A stretch of 64,000 nt of DNA from UBA11612 sp964475755 (GTDB lineage Bacteria; Pseudomonadota; Alphaproteobacteria; Rhodospirillales; Rhodospirillaceae), in NCBI GenBank assembly GCA_964475755.1, contig CAYYXR010000008.1:1-64000 (forward strand), read 5' to 3'. The first letter of the stretch is position 1. Every line of letters starts with the position of its first letter. Positions 17,327 to 26,684 of the stretch are shown piece after piece. The position numbers and the translations under genes were made by a program. The notes beneath the pieces were generated by a model, which did no database searches, had not been told where the DNA came from, and saw only the letters and a list, made by a program, of their open reading frames with translations.

Positions 17327-18559
17327 TTAGCCGACCGCTACGCGTTTTTCGCCTGCCGGGTCGATTAGACCAAGACGGGCCGCCACTTCGCTGAAAATTG
17401 CGATGACTTCGTCGATCTGCTCTTCGGAGTGGGCGGCGCACAAACTGGCGCGCAGCAGCGAATACCCGAACGGCGTTGCCGGAGGCAGCGCAAGGTTGAC
17501 ATAAACGCCTGCCTCGATGAGACCACGCCAAAATGCCGATGCGACCTGCGGATCGGGCGCGACAACAGCCACAACCGGGCTATCCTCGCTGGCCACCTTA
17601 AGGCCGATGGCCGACAACCCGGTTTCAAGTTTCTTGGCATTACGCATGAGACGCTTACGCAAGGCGCCGCCGTTTTTCAACATATCCAGGTTCACTGTGG
17701 CCGACGCCACAACGGACGGCGGCAACGACGCCGTGAACACATAGGCACGGCACACCAAACGCAAAATTTCAAATTGAGGGTGGTTGGAAACGCAGAAGCC
17801 ACCGACCGTGCCGACTGATTTCGAGAACGTGCCGACGATGAAATCAACATCTTCCTCACAGCCGACTTCTTCGGGAAGTCCGCGACCGAATTTGCCGAGA
17901 ACGCCCAGCGAGTGCGCTTCGTCGGAAAGCAGGTAGACGTTTTCGTATTTCTTTTTGACTTCGACGATGTCCTTCAACGGCGCGCGGTCACCAAGCATCG
18001 AGTAGATGCCTTCGATGACGATCAGTTTGTTACCTGGTTTACTGGCCAGACGCGCGAGGCGTTTGTCGAGGTCTGCCGCATCGTTGTGGCGGAAACGGAT
18101 AATTTGAGCCTGGCTGCCCCGCACACCATCGTAAATGGAGGCATGACAGTCGGCATCCATGAGGATGTAGTCCTCGGGGCCCATCAAGGTTGAAAGTATG
18201 CCCACGTTTGCAAGAAAGCCGGTTGAAAAAACCATAGCGTGTTGCGTGCCGAAGAATTCGCACAGCTTGGCTTCCAATTCTTTGTGCCCGCCGTAGGTGC
18301 CGTTGGCGACCCGGCTACCGGTCGTGCCCGTACCGCACGCATCCAGCGCATCATGCGCTGCCTTCAAGGCTTCAGGAGCGAATGTGAGGCCGAGATAATT
18401 GTTCGTGCCCACGAGGATCGTACGCCGGCCATCGATCATCGCTTCGGTCTGCGACAGGACTTCATCCATCTTGACTTGAAACGGATTTGCGCCGCCGTCG
18501 CCGAAGAGTGCGTCGCGCTGCGCCATCAACGGCGCAAAACGGTCGAGCAGATCAGCCAT
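17327..18559 (-). CDS. spt: Serine palmitoyltransferase
   Basis: This 410-residue PLP enzyme of the alpha-oxoamine synthase family has DEAHS at residues 213-217, the PLP-binding lysine K247 in GTFSKSVGTVGG, and TGSRVANGTYGGHKELE near residue 80. It condenses serine with an acyl thioester to give 3-ketosphinganine, the first step of sphingolipid synthesis. Its assignment over KBL or BioF rests on the adjacent dedicated ACP, the epimerase-type reductase and the acyl-AMP ligase, the same set as in Caulobacter. The start ATG has GGGGA six bases upstream. It is the last gene of the leftward operon and ends at a hairpin terminator. Confidence 0.85.
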   Translation of the reverse strand: MADLLDRFAPLMAQRDALFGDGGANPFQVKMDEVLSQTEAMIDGRRTILVGTNNYLGLTFAPEALKAAHDALDACGTGTTGSRVANGTYGGHKELEAKLCEFFGTQHAMVFSTGFLANVGILSTLMGPEDYILMDADCHASIYDGVRGSQAQIIRFRHNDAADLDKRLARLASKPGNKLIVIEGIYSMLGDRAPLKDIVEVKKKYENVYLLSDEAHSLGVLGKFGRGLPEEVGCEEDVDFIVGTFSKSVGTVGGFCVSNHPQFEILRLVCRAYVFTASLPPSVVASATVNLDMLKNGGALRKRLMRNAKKLETGLSAIGLKVASEDSPVVAVVAPDPQVASAFWRGLIEAGVYVNLALPPATPFGYSLLRASLCAAHSEEQIDEVIAIFSEVAARLGLIDPAGEKRVAVG

Positions 18560-18585
18560 TTGTTGTCCCCATGGTTCTTTGTTCT

Positions 18586-18864
18586 TTAGGACGCGTCTTC
18601 GCGCACTATTTTCTCTATCGAGATCGCTAAATCGTTAATCGTCGCAATATCAGGGAGGATATTGAGCGGAACGGATATGTCGAAGCGATCTTCGACTTCC
18701 GCGATGAACTCCATAACCACCAGGGAATCAAAGTTCAGATCTTCGCTGAACCGTGTCTCTGGTTTGAGTTCCGTTCCTGTTTTGTTGAAAGGGCCGATGA
18801 TTTCAAAAATCGCCGACAATGTTTCCGGCGACACTCCACCAGAGTCGTTGGCACCCATTTCCAC
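18586..18864 (-). CDS. Acyl carrier protein of sphingolipid synthesis
   Basis: The 92-residue protein has the ACP fold with NFDSLVVMEF, where Ser47 would carry the phosphopantetheine arm. Its position 26 bases upstream of spt and downstream of the ligase and reductase genes indicates that it delivers the acyl chain to serine palmitoyltransferase rather than serving general fatty acid synthesis. The start is uncertain: GTG at 18864 or ATG two codons later. A 92-base gap separates it from the reductase gene upstream. Confidence 0.83.
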   Translation of the reverse strand: MEMGANDSGGVSPETLSAIFEIIGPFNKTGTELKPETRFSEDLNFDSLVVMEFIAEVEDRFDISVPLNILPDIATINDLAISIEKIVREDAS

Positions 18865-18956
18865 AAAACCGTTCCACGTGACCCACCCCGGGCAAGCGAA
18901 TCCGCTATTTCAACGAAGTCTCGCAAGCCATTGAAAATAGTGAAGGAATGACGGAT

Positions 18957-19928
18957 TTATGACAAATCAACTTCGCTGTTACTATTTAACAGTCCCCGTG
19001 AGGCGTACCAGGAAACGGCGTCTTTGAAGCCTTTTTCTATATTCCACAAGGGGTTATAGCCGGGTAGCGGCGTTCGGCCCGCGACCCAGTCCGGGTGCAG
19101 TAATTCGGGGACCTTATCCAGGCACAGCACCGTCGGACGCCTGGAAACCGCGCCAAAGGCGCTGCCAGCGGCACCTGCGAGATAGAGGAAAGGCGATGGC
19201 ACTCTGACAATTTTCGGCGTGCCGTCTATGGCCGCGCCCGCGGCGGCGGCGATTTCAGGCCACGTGTATCCTTGCGCATGACCGTCATCGAACTCTATCG
19301 GCGCATCCGGTGTCTCCTCCAGCATCAGCGCCGCCATTATCGCGCGCGCCGCATCGCCAACATGCGCAAGCGACATTCTCGCGTTCTTATTCCAAGGGGC
19401 CGGGACAAATCCGTTGACCGCCGCGCGGAAAATTCGCAGCGTCTCCATATCGCCGGGTCCATACACCGCAGGTGGGCGAAGAATGACAACGTCAAGTTTA
19501 CCGCGCCCGGCGCGCGCGGCTTGCTCACTTAGTCTTTTGCTGGCTGCATAGTTGGAAAGACGCGGTTCGCGCGCCGCAAGAGATGACAGATGCACGAATT
19601 TGATCTGACGGTTTTGTTCCCTTGCCGCCGCGACAAGGTTGGCAGTTCCCGCGCCGTTGATCTCAAAAAACTGTTCGCGATTGAGCGCTTTGATTGCTCC
19701 CGCGCAGTGCACGATCGCATCGACGCCATCAACAAGCTCTGCCAATGCCTGATTGTTTGACAAATTGCCGGGCACCCAGGTAACTAAATCGGGCGGTGCG
19801 GAACCGTCCGCCGGCGGCGCTTTGCGCGTCAACGCCCGCACGCGGCGGCCGCTGCCTGCCAATTCCTGCAGTACTTTGCGGCCGATGAAACCACTTGCGC
19901 CGGTGAGAGCAACCGTGGCCGATTTCAT
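18957..19928 (-). CDS. cerR: NAD-dependent epimerase/reductase, candidate ceramide reductase
   Basis: This 323-residue extended short-chain dehydrogenase has the nucleotide loop TGASGFIG (residues 9-16), HLSSLAA, and the catalytic YAASK pair. In Caulobacter the homologous gene beside spt (CerR) reduces the 3-keto group of the ceramide made by the bacterial pathway. Here it is four bases downstream of the acyl-AMP ligase and upstream of acp-spt. It could also act on 3-ketosphinganine before acylation; the sequence does not distinguish these. Confidence 0.72.
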   Translation of the reverse strand: MKSATVALTGASGFIGRKVLQELAGSGRRVRALTRKAPPADGSAPPDLVTWVPGNLSNNQALAELVDGVDAIVHCAGAIKALNREQFFEINGAGTANLVAAAREQNRQIKFVHLSSLAAREPRLSNYAASKRLSEQAARAGRGKLDVVILRPPAVYGPGDMETLRIFRAAVNGFVPAPWNKNARMSLAHVGDAARAIMAALMLEETPDAPIEFDDGHAQGYTWPEIAAAAGAAIDGTPKIVRVPSPFLYLAGAAGSAFGAVSRRPTVLCLDKVPELLHPDWVAGRTPLPGYNPLWNIEKGFKDAVSWYASRGLLNSNSEVDLS

Positions 19929-19932
19929 GGCC

Positions 19933-21711
19933 TCAGTTCACCGGGGCTATCTCAAGCCCGGTGATTTCTCCCGCCTCGAACATCGTTTTCGCACGGCCAC
20001 GTGCCAGCTTCCCGGACGTCGTTTTCGGGAGGCTGCGCGCGGGTACCAATACAACATCGCATTGAACGCCGACAGCATCCTGCACTCTGGCTACGACCTC
20101 GGACGCAATGCGGGCACGCTCCGCGTGGTCGGATGCGCGGCACTGGACCAACACCGTCGGCTTTTCGTTTCCTTCAACGTCACTGAGCAGTATGGCCGCG
20201 CTGTCGCCGGACCGTAAGCCGTCCATGTGTTCCACGGTCCACTCTATGTCTTGAGGCCAGACATTGCGGCCATTGATGATCATCATGTCCTTCGCGCGTC
20301 CGACAATCACCAGCTGCTTTCCGATCCAATAGCCGAGATCGCCCGTGTTCAACCACCTCTGTACGATGGACTCCGCTGTTGCTTCGGCATCGTTGTAGTA
20401 ACCGAGCATGACGCTATCGCCTTTTACGAAAACGTGACCCACTTGGCGTTCGTCGAGCAACGCCCCTTCGTCATCGCGAATTTCCACGATGTGATCGGGA
20501 ATGATTTCCCCGCAGGCCACAAAGGTGCGGCTTTTGCTAGTGTCGCTGGGCGGAGCCGGCACCGCCTTGCGATCTTCGAGAGCGTCTTTGTCTACCTGGT
20601 CAAGGGTCATGCCTTGGCCGGTTTTTGCAAAACTGACAGCCAGGACGCATTCGGCCAATCCGTAACTTGCACAAAACGCCGACTCAGAAAATCCATACGG
20701 CTTGAAGGCAGCCGCAAATGCCTGCATGACATTGGGCTTTATCATCTCGCCGCCGATACCCGCAACGCGCCAGGAAGATAGATCGATGTCGAGCGCGCCC
20801 TCCGCCATGGACGAAACACGACGCGCACAGAGTTCATATCCAAAAGATGGGGAATAGGACATTGTCCCGCCATTCTGACTTAGGATTTTCAGCCATGTGA
20901 GCGGCCGCCGCGCAAAATCCTCAGTTGCAAGATAATCCATGGAAGACTGGCTGGTTACGCCGCCCAATACAAATCCGACGAGCCCCATGTCATGAAAGAA
21001 CGGCAGCCACGATGTTGCCCGCTCATTGTCGGAGTTGCCAACGCCAAAGCTGTTCATGGCCGCACAGTTGGTCATGAGGTTTTTGTGCGTCACCATGACG
21101 CCTTTCGGAAACCGCGTAGATCCCGAACTGTACTGAATATATGAAAGGTCATCGGCCTTGCCGGGCTGCAGCGTTCCGCCTGTTTCGGGCAACGCCTCCA
21201 GGTCACCGAGCGCGCCAATCAGCGACAAGTCGAGGCCGTCACCAGCTTCGTTCACCAAAGGCAGAAATTCCGCCGGGCCGAGCGCCATGCGCGCGCCCGA
21301 GGAAGACATCTGCCCCTTGATTTGATCAATGTAAGCTTCGCGGCGCCCGAACGCCGTAGGCAACGGCATGGGCACAGGAATAACCCCTGCGTACTGGCAC
21401 GCGAAAAAAAGCATCAAAAAATCCGGCGACGTGGCAGCAAGGAGCGCGACCTTGTCGCCTGGTTTGATGCCTGCCGCATTTAACCGGCGCCCGTGGCTTT
21501 GCGCTCGGGCAGCAAGATCACGGTATGACAGCACGGCATTCAAATCGCCGCGCGCCGAATAAAAATTGAAACCCGCCTCTCCCTTTGCCGCGTAATCCAG
21601 AGATTCCGTCAGCGTAGCGAAGTCTGCCAGACGCTTTTTGAGTGTGGGCGAATTGCTGGGAGTCGGGTTCAGCGGCGAGGTGGACGTATTTGTCTTTTCT
21701 GTCTGGGACAT
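19933..21711 (-). CDS. Fatty acyl-AMP ligase / acyl-ACP synthetase for sphingolipid synthesis
   Basis: This adenylate-forming enzyme of about 592 residues has YIQYSSGSTRFPKGVMVTH and SWLPFFHDMGLVGFV. The latter is typical of the fatty acyl-AMP ligase branch rather than ordinary CoA ligases. GYWIGKQLVIVGRAKDMMI leads to the C-terminal domain, and SLPKTTSGKLARG carries the conserved late lysine. It probably activates a fatty acid and loads it on the ACP encoded downstream for use by Spt. It is the first gene of the operon ligase-reductase-ACP-spt. The start is taken as ATG 21711. TTG at 21732 is an alternative. Confidence 0.8.
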   Translation of the reverse strand: MSQTEKTNTSTSPLNPTPSNSPTLKKRLADFATLTESLDYAAKGEAGFNFYSARGDLNAVLSYRDLAARAQSHGRRLNAAGIKPGDKVALLAATSPDFLMLFFACQYAGVIPVPMPLPTAFGRREAYIDQIKGQMSSSGARMALGPAEFLPLVNEAGDGLDLSLIGALGDLEALPETGGTLQPGKADDLSYIQYSSGSTRFPKGVMVTHKNLMTNCAAMNSFGVGNSDNERATSWLPFFHDMGLVGFVLGGVTSQSSMDYLATEDFARRPLTWLKILSQNGGTMSYSPSFGYELCARRVSSMAEGALDIDLSSWRVAGIGGEMIKPNVMQAFAAAFKPYGFSESAFCASYGLAECVLAVSFAKTGQGMTLDQVDKDALEDRKAVPAPPSDTSKSRTFVACGEIIPDHIVEIRDDEGALLDERQVGHVFVKGDSVMLGYYNDAEATAESIVQRWLNTGDLGYWIGKQLVIVGRAKDMMIINGRNVWPQDIEWTVEHMDGLRSGDSAAILLSDVEGNEKPTVLVQCRASDHAERARIASEVVARVQDAVGVQCDVVLVPARSLPKTTSGKLARGRAKTMFEAGEITGLEIAPVN

Positions 21712-21835
21712 AACGGCGTGTCTAGACCTCAATTGGCCGGGACGGTCAATTCACTGAATGTAACAAATGTTTCAGTCTTAACGGGAGACGAAACGACGAA
21801 GATGGCGTCCGGCAGCGAATAGATGCGCGGTCGAA

Positions 21836-23554
21836 TCAAGTGACGTCAAAGCCGGTCTTTGAAAGAAGTATATAGAACTCTTTTATTGCCTGCTCTTTGC
21901 CCGCTGCATCGGGAATGTCGCCCGTGAATTCCGAAATGAAGTCCTTCCGGCGCAAGTAAGACACGATGCTATCTCGTGCGATTGAGGTCGCGCGACCGGC
22001 CGTCAATACGCCTGCCGAACAAAAAGTCACAAGACGCGTCGCCCGCTCACGGAAAGGAAGGCGCTTGTCATCAAGTCGTTCAATCACGCGGTTGGCAATA
22101 ATGTAGTCTGAGACAATGTCGTCGAACTTTTTCGCAAGTGGATCTTTCATCTCCGGCGCTAGCCTGGAGTGCAACACCACCGTTTGAATGGATGTCGCCT
22201 CCTGTAGGCGGCCTTTCTCGGTTCGGGCATGAGGCGCGATTTTAGCAATTGCATTGAGCTGCGCGGCCAAGTCCCGGATTTGCTGCTCTACGGTTCCCTT
22301 TAAATCTGCAGCCGCATCCGGATCATACATCTCGAGGAGAAACACAAACCGTTTCAAGCCGGACTCGAGTTTGTCGCGCACGGCTTCCATGGCGACCTTG
22401 CGTCCTGTGGCCCCGCCGATATTGCTCAGACGCGCCCACCGCTCGGTCAGACCAATAGCCACGGCACTGCCACCGATGACACCGTGATCCGTCACTACGC
22501 GCGCCAGCAGTTCGTCGAAAAACTTTTTGTCCTCGGCTTTGTCTTCGCTATTCGTCAACCTCACCGGGCCAGCAAGATCGCGGCCGATCCGGTCAACGAT
22601 AACGGCCCGAGACTTCGGCAGCATATTGTTGGCGAAAAGGTAATTCAGAAGTTCGACAAGCTCCTCGGCGGCAAATTTGGTCGGTGTGCATTTGCCATCG
22701 AGCAAATCGAGCATTCGCGAAGCGGCATCACCAAGATGTTTGGACACGCCGATGACATCTTTGATGATTGTCTTGGCGACCAAAATGTCGGCGAGCATTT
22801 CATCGACCATAATCCGAGCGCGTTCATCTTTTTGCGATTTCGCCATGGGCAGCAGCTCGGACATCTTTCCGATCCATCCGGACCAGTTGACCGACGTTCG
22901 GACCAGCGCTGTGTTGGCCATGTACTGGCGCTCTTCCTCGTCCTGGAACTTAGCGTCAATTTTCTGAAGGACTTCATCAAGCGAACTGCCCTTCAATTCA
23001 GGCAGAGGCGTTTTTTCCACTTCGCGGGCGCGCGCGGCAATTTGATCGACCGCCTTATAGATATCGTCCTTTCGCTTGCGCGCGTCTTCGCCCGTTGCCC
23101 GTGCGTGCAAGCTGGAAATCTTATCGACGGCGGATGGCACCATCGTGTCCAGATTGAGCGCGCGTTTTAGATTATTGTGACTATGCAGAAATTCGAGCGG
23201 CGTAATCTCGTGCTTTTCGAGATATTTCGTAAACAGGCGCGCCATCGTATTTCGCGCAGCGGTTTGATAGTAGTCCGAGACTTTCTCGCAAAGAGGGGCC
23301 TCTTGAACGGGCGTTATGGAGAAGTCGTCCTTCTCCTTGACCTCTTTCATTTGGCGGAAGATTTCCGACTCACGCGCGCCGGAAGCGAACTTTGATTCTT
23401 TGATAATACGAACGCCGGCAGTCGTTTTCTGCAACAAGAGCTGCGTCGCTTTATTGCGCGCAGCTTCCTCGTTCGGCATCACTTGATTGATTGCCCAACG
23501 TCCGTCCCGATAAACCTGATCTTCAAATGAAGCGCGGCCACCAAGGAGCGCCAT
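21836..23554 (-). CDS. Large hypothetical protein, mostly helical
   Basis: The protein has about 572 residues from ATG 23554, which I prefer to an upstream start at 23653 because MALLGGRASFEDQVYRDGRW reads like a folded N-terminus and an AGGA lies upstream. I recognise no catalytic motif. The first 80 residues look like a small alpha/beta domain and the rest is rich in charged amphipathic helices (for example KISSLHARATGEDARKRKDDI). No signal peptide or membrane segment is evident, so it is probably cytoplasmic. It is on the same strand as the sphingolipid operon and the acyl-CoA ligase on either side, but with 125- and 171-base gaps. Function unknown. Confidence 0.7.
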   Translation of the reverse strand: MALLGGRASFEDQVYRDGRWAINQVMPNEEAARNKATQLLLQKTTAGVRIIKESKFASGARESEIFRQMKEVKEKDDFSITPVQEAPLCEKVSDYYQTAARNTMARLFTKYLEKHEITPLEFLHSHNNLKRALNLDTMVPSAVDKISSLHARATGEDARKRKDDIYKAVDQIAARAREVEKTPLPELKGSSLDEVLQKIDAKFQDEEERQYMANTALVRTSVNWSGWIGKMSELLPMAKSQKDERARIMVDEMLADILVAKTIIKDVIGVSKHLGDAASRMLDLLDGKCTPTKFAAEELVELLNYLFANNMLPKSRAVIVDRIGRDLAGPVRLTNSEDKAEDKKFFDELLARVVTDHGVIGGSAVAIGLTERWARLSNIGGATGRKVAMEAVRDKLESGLKRFVFLLEMYDPDAAADLKGTVEQQIRDLAAQLNAIAKIAPHARTEKGRLQEATSIQTVVLHSRLAPEMKDPLAKKFDDIVSDYIIANRVIERLDDKRLPFRERATRLVTFCSAGVLTAGRATSIARDSIVSYLRRKDFISEFTGDIPDAAGKEQAIKEFYILLSKTGFDVT

Positions 23555-23725
23555 TCTGGTTTTTCCTTGTACCCACCCGGTCCCCCCATGGAAACGGGAC
23601 CCTGATTTTTGGTTATTGAAGAAAGGATGTAACAAATTCCTTAAAGAAGGCAAAATCTGTTTTTGCGCGAAATCACCAAAAATAGCCTTTTAGGGCGAAC
23701 TTTCCGGACTTCGGATCACCGGACG

Positions 23726-25348
23726 TTACAATTGGTAGTTCTTAAATTTTTCCCGCAGGACAGATTTCTTGACCTTCCCGGTCGCACCGAGAGGCAAGCT
23801 TTCGACGAATTCCACGGCGTCCGGCAACCAAAGCTTGGGCACACGATCGACAAGGAATCCGTTGATATCATCCAGGGTCGGTGCATTTTCGGCATCTTTC
23901 GGAACACAGACAAGCAATGGCCTTTCCAACCATTTTGGATGAGGAACCCCGATGACGGCCGCATGCGAGATGCCCGGATGGCCCATGGCTTCATTCTCGA
24001 GATCGACAGAGCTGATCCATTCTCCGCCGGATTTTATCAGGTCCTTGGCCCGATCGGTCAGTTGGAGATATCCATCCGCGTCCAAGGAACCAATATCTCC
24101 GGTATCAAACCAACCGTCTGCGGTCAGAATAGAGTCTTCACCTTTAAAGTAGGATTTGGCGATCCACGGGCCTCGCACCTGAAGATGTCCAATTGATGCG
24201 CCGTCGTTCGGCAACACCTTTCCGCTTGAATCGACAATCCGAAATTCGACGCCGTAAACAGCTCGGCCCTGTTTGAGTTTTATTTTTATTTGTTGTTCCC
24301 GCGAAAGCGTCGCGTGTTTCGGCAATGGAGAATTATAGACACCCAATGGGGTTGTTTCTGTCATGCCCCATCCCTGATTCACCTCAATTCCGAAGTCGTC
24401 TTCAAATGCCTTGATCATCGTCTCCGGCGGAGCCGCACCGCCGATAACGACCCGCTCCAGGGATTTCGGCCTCCGCCCCTCCTTTTTCATATGCTCGATA
24501 AGCCCCATCCACACCGTCGGAACCCCCTGAGCGCACTTGACGTCTTCTTGATCCATAAGTTCGAACAAGTTTTTGCCGTCCAAAGCGGGACCCGGAAAAA
24601 CAATGGGTGCGCCGACCATCGGCGCGGTATAGGGCAAGCCCCACGCATTGACATGGAACATCGGCACGACCGGCAGCGATGTTTGGTCGGGCCGAAGTTG
24701 GAAGGTGCTCGCCAAACAGTAAGAATGGAGAACGAGCGCGCGGTGGCTGTACAGGACGCCTTTTGGATTTCCGGTTGTGCCGGATGTGTAGCAGAGAGAC
24801 GCAGCTACATTTTCATCAAGGTCCGGCCAATCGAATTCGTCGGGGTGCGGAGATATCAGATCTTCATAGATCAATAGATTTTCATGCAGCGATTGGTCGA
24901 CGAGTCCGAGTGAATCAGACATCAAAACAATATTCTGTACGCTATCCACCTTGTTCTTAAGAACTGGAACAAAAGGCGCGAAGGTGGAGTCGATAAAGAC
25001 AATCCGATCCTCCGCATGACCCACCACGTAGGCAAGTTGCTCCGGGGATAGACGCGGGTTGATGGTGTGACAAATCGCCCCAATACCGGCGATGGCATAA
25101 TAGAGCTCAAAGTGTCGCCATGTATTCCATCCCAACGTACCGATACGATCACCTGGTTTGACACCCAACGCAGAAAGGGCATGCGCCAATTTTGCGATCC
25201 TGCGGAAAGTCCTGGCATAGGTAGTTCGATGGATGGGCCCTTCGATGCTTCGCGTCACAACAGAGCAGTCGCCGTGAAATGCTGCGGCATGCTGCATAAC
25301 GGAAATTACGAGCAGCGGGCGGTCCATCATAAGGCCCTGCATTGGCAT
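23726..25348 (-). CDS. AlkK-like medium/long-chain acyl-CoA ligase
   Basis: This 540-residue AMP-forming ligase has YTSGTTGNPKGVLYSHRALV (P-loop), WGMTETTP (adenine-site motif), GWFDTGDIG and a late GKVKKSVLRE carrying the catalytic lysine. The overall pattern matches the AlkK-type fatty-acid CoA ligases, which make acyl-CoA from ATP, fatty acid and CoA. Some relatives act on methylmercaptopropionate, so the chain-length preference is open. The ATG has GGAGG six bases upstream. It could feed acyl-CoA to the ceramide synthase candidate or to beta-oxidation, but no neighbouring gene settles this. Confidence 0.82.
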   Translation of the reverse strand: MPMQGLMMDRPLLVISVMQHAAAFHGDCSVVTRSIEGPIHRTTYARTFRRIAKLAHALSALGVKPGDRIGTLGWNTWRHFELYYAIAGIGAICHTINPRLSPEQLAYVVGHAEDRIVFIDSTFAPFVPVLKNKVDSVQNIVLMSDSLGLVDQSLHENLLIYEDLISPHPDEFDWPDLDENVAASLCYTSGTTGNPKGVLYSHRALVLHSYCLASTFQLRPDQTSLPVVPMFHVNAWGLPYTAPMVGAPIVFPGPALDGKNLFELMDQEDVKCAQGVPTVWMGLIEHMKKEGRRPKSLERVVIGGAAPPETMIKAFEDDFGIEVNQGWGMTETTPLGVYNSPLPKHATLSREQQIKIKLKQGRAVYGVEFRIVDSSGKVLPNDGASIGHLQVRGPWIAKSYFKGEDSILTADGWFDTGDIGSLDADGYLQLTDRAKDLIKSGGEWISSVDLENEAMGHPGISHAAVIGVPHPKWLERPLLVCVPKDAENAPTLDDINGFLVDRVPKLWLPDAVEFVESLPLGATGKVKKSVLREKFKNYQL

Positions 25349-25382
25349 TCAATCCTCCCAAACAAATGCCGAAACCAATCGC

Positions 25383-26279
25383 ATGGTAGCGTCTCCAGGG
25401 GTCTTACTCTACCAGAAGTCAAATATACTCAATGCCTTGGCCCACGCGTCCGACGTTAACGTCTTGGTAGATAGATTGGGTGGAAAATTGAGCCGAATCA
25501 TCCATATTGGAGCAACCTACGGGAGCAGGTCGCATGGCCAATTTGCCCTCCTCGCGACTGATCTATCACTTAAAAGCGCTTGCCGGCTGTACGCTGGTTT
25601 AGCGACTTTGCTTCTGGCTGCGTGTAGCGATGACCCAAAAGCTGAGCTGCGAGATATTCGCGGGCAAGTGCAGCGGGCTTATAGCAGCGATGACTTCAAA
25701 ACAGGTGCGGCGCTGGCAGAGAAAGGATTGACGCTGGCTCGGAAGACCGCAGGTGATACAGACTCCGATAAGCTGTACTTCGCTCAAGCCGCTTCGGAAA
25801 ATCGTGTAGCGTTGGGAGATATGCGCAACGCCATTGCCGCTCTGAAACGTGAAATTAGCATGCGCTCCGCCGCCGGGCAGGATGAAGGTCGACTGCAATC
25901 ACGCCGGACACTTTTAATCAAACTCGCAGAGGAAAATGGAGACTTCGTCACAGCCGCGGATCAGGCCGTTGAGGTCTCCCGGGGCATAAACATGAGCACG
26001 GACAAAGATCCGCAGCCTGTTTATCGTGCCAATACCGATTATCCACCCGACTTATATCGGCGCCGTGTGGAAGGTGACGTAATCATCACTTACAGCCTGG
26101 ATGCCGGCGGTGCGGTAACCGACGCCCGTGTCGCGAAATCGATCCCGCCCCAGGTGTTCGACGCTGCCGCCTTGGAAAGTTTCCGTAAATGGCGCTTTAC
26201 ACCCATGCTCAACGCGAACGGAGAGCCTGTCCCTGTGTCGGGCCGCTCGTTTACGCTGGCCTTTCGCTTGGGCCGCTGA
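25383..26279 (+). CDS. TonB C-terminal domain lipoprotein (start uncertain)
   Basis: The clear coding part starts near 25575 with a lipoprotein signal (LYAGLATLLLAAC, lipobox cysteine), then a helical TPR-like middle, and ends in a TonB C-terminal domain (DYPPDLYRRRVEGDVIITY ... FRKWRFTPML). That domain usually interacts with TonB-dependent receptors. The annotated start at 25383 gives an implausibly long leader. An ATG at 25534 has a strong GGGAGCAGG site but lies in another frame and would need a one-base shift near the AAAA at 25572-25575 to join the lipobox. The gene may contain a frameshift. It ends exactly where the next, convergent gene ends. Confidence 0.68.
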   Translation: MVASPGVLLYQKSNILNALAHASDVNVLVDRLGGKLSRIIHIGATYGSRSHGQFALLATDLSLKSACRLYAGLATLLLAACSDDPKAELRDIRGQVQRAYSSDDFKTGAALAEKGLTLARKTAGDTDSDKLYFAQAASENRVALGDMRNAIAALKREISMRSAAGQDEGRLQSRRTLLIKLAEENGDFVTAADQAVEVSRGINMSTDKDPQPVYRANTDYPPDLYRRRVEGDVIITYSLDAGGAVTDARVAKSIPPQVFDAAALESFRKWRFTPMLNANGEPVPVSGRSFTLAFRLGR

Positions 26280-26600
26280 TTAGGGCTGTGCCTGAGTCAG
26301 GCAATGGGTGGCTATGCCCATTACCTTTTGCATGACCGCGTCCGGCGGCATCTCGCCGTTTGAAGTCGCACGTGAGTAATCTTCCATTTCGCGCCGAGAC
26401 AACCGAGCCTGTGTTTCCCGGGTAAGACAGGAACACAGTTTCGCGGCATCACCGGATACGCCCTGCCCGCTTTGGGCAAGAAATCCCGTGCAAATGTCAA
26501 TTAGTGGATCAGATGACTCTGGAAGGGTTTGCTGCGCTGCGGCTGCTCCAGGTACCGCCATCACAAACGTCATAACGAGAACAAGATTTTTTACAGTCAT
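26280..26600 (-). CDS. Small secreted cysteine-containing protein, unknown
   Basis: The 106-residue protein has a clean signal peptide (VKNLVLVMTFVMAVPGAAAA) and a mature part of about 84 residues with four cysteines, including a CSC motif, probably forming disulfides in the periplasm. No family is recognised. The gene is convergent with the TonB-C lipoprotein, their stop codons touching, and is divergent from the CDP-alcohol phosphatidyltransferase gene. Confidence 0.68.
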   Translation of the reverse strand: MTVKNLVLVMTFVMAVPGAAAAQQTLPESSDPLIDICTGFLAQSGQGVSGDAAKLCSCLTRETQARLSRREMEDYSRATSNGEMPPDAVMQKVMGIATHCLTQAQP

Positions 26601-26684
26601 GAATACTTCCGTAGGTTCCTGATACTTTCTTACGGATCAATCGATGATACGCTGTCAGAAGAAAATAACGAAGGACGTTGAACC

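Noticed and set aside
22484..23170. 228-codon plus-strand frame opposite the large hypothetical gene
   Set aside because: I considered whether this strand was the real one. The minus frame is longer, has a better start and more protein-like composition, so it is preferred.
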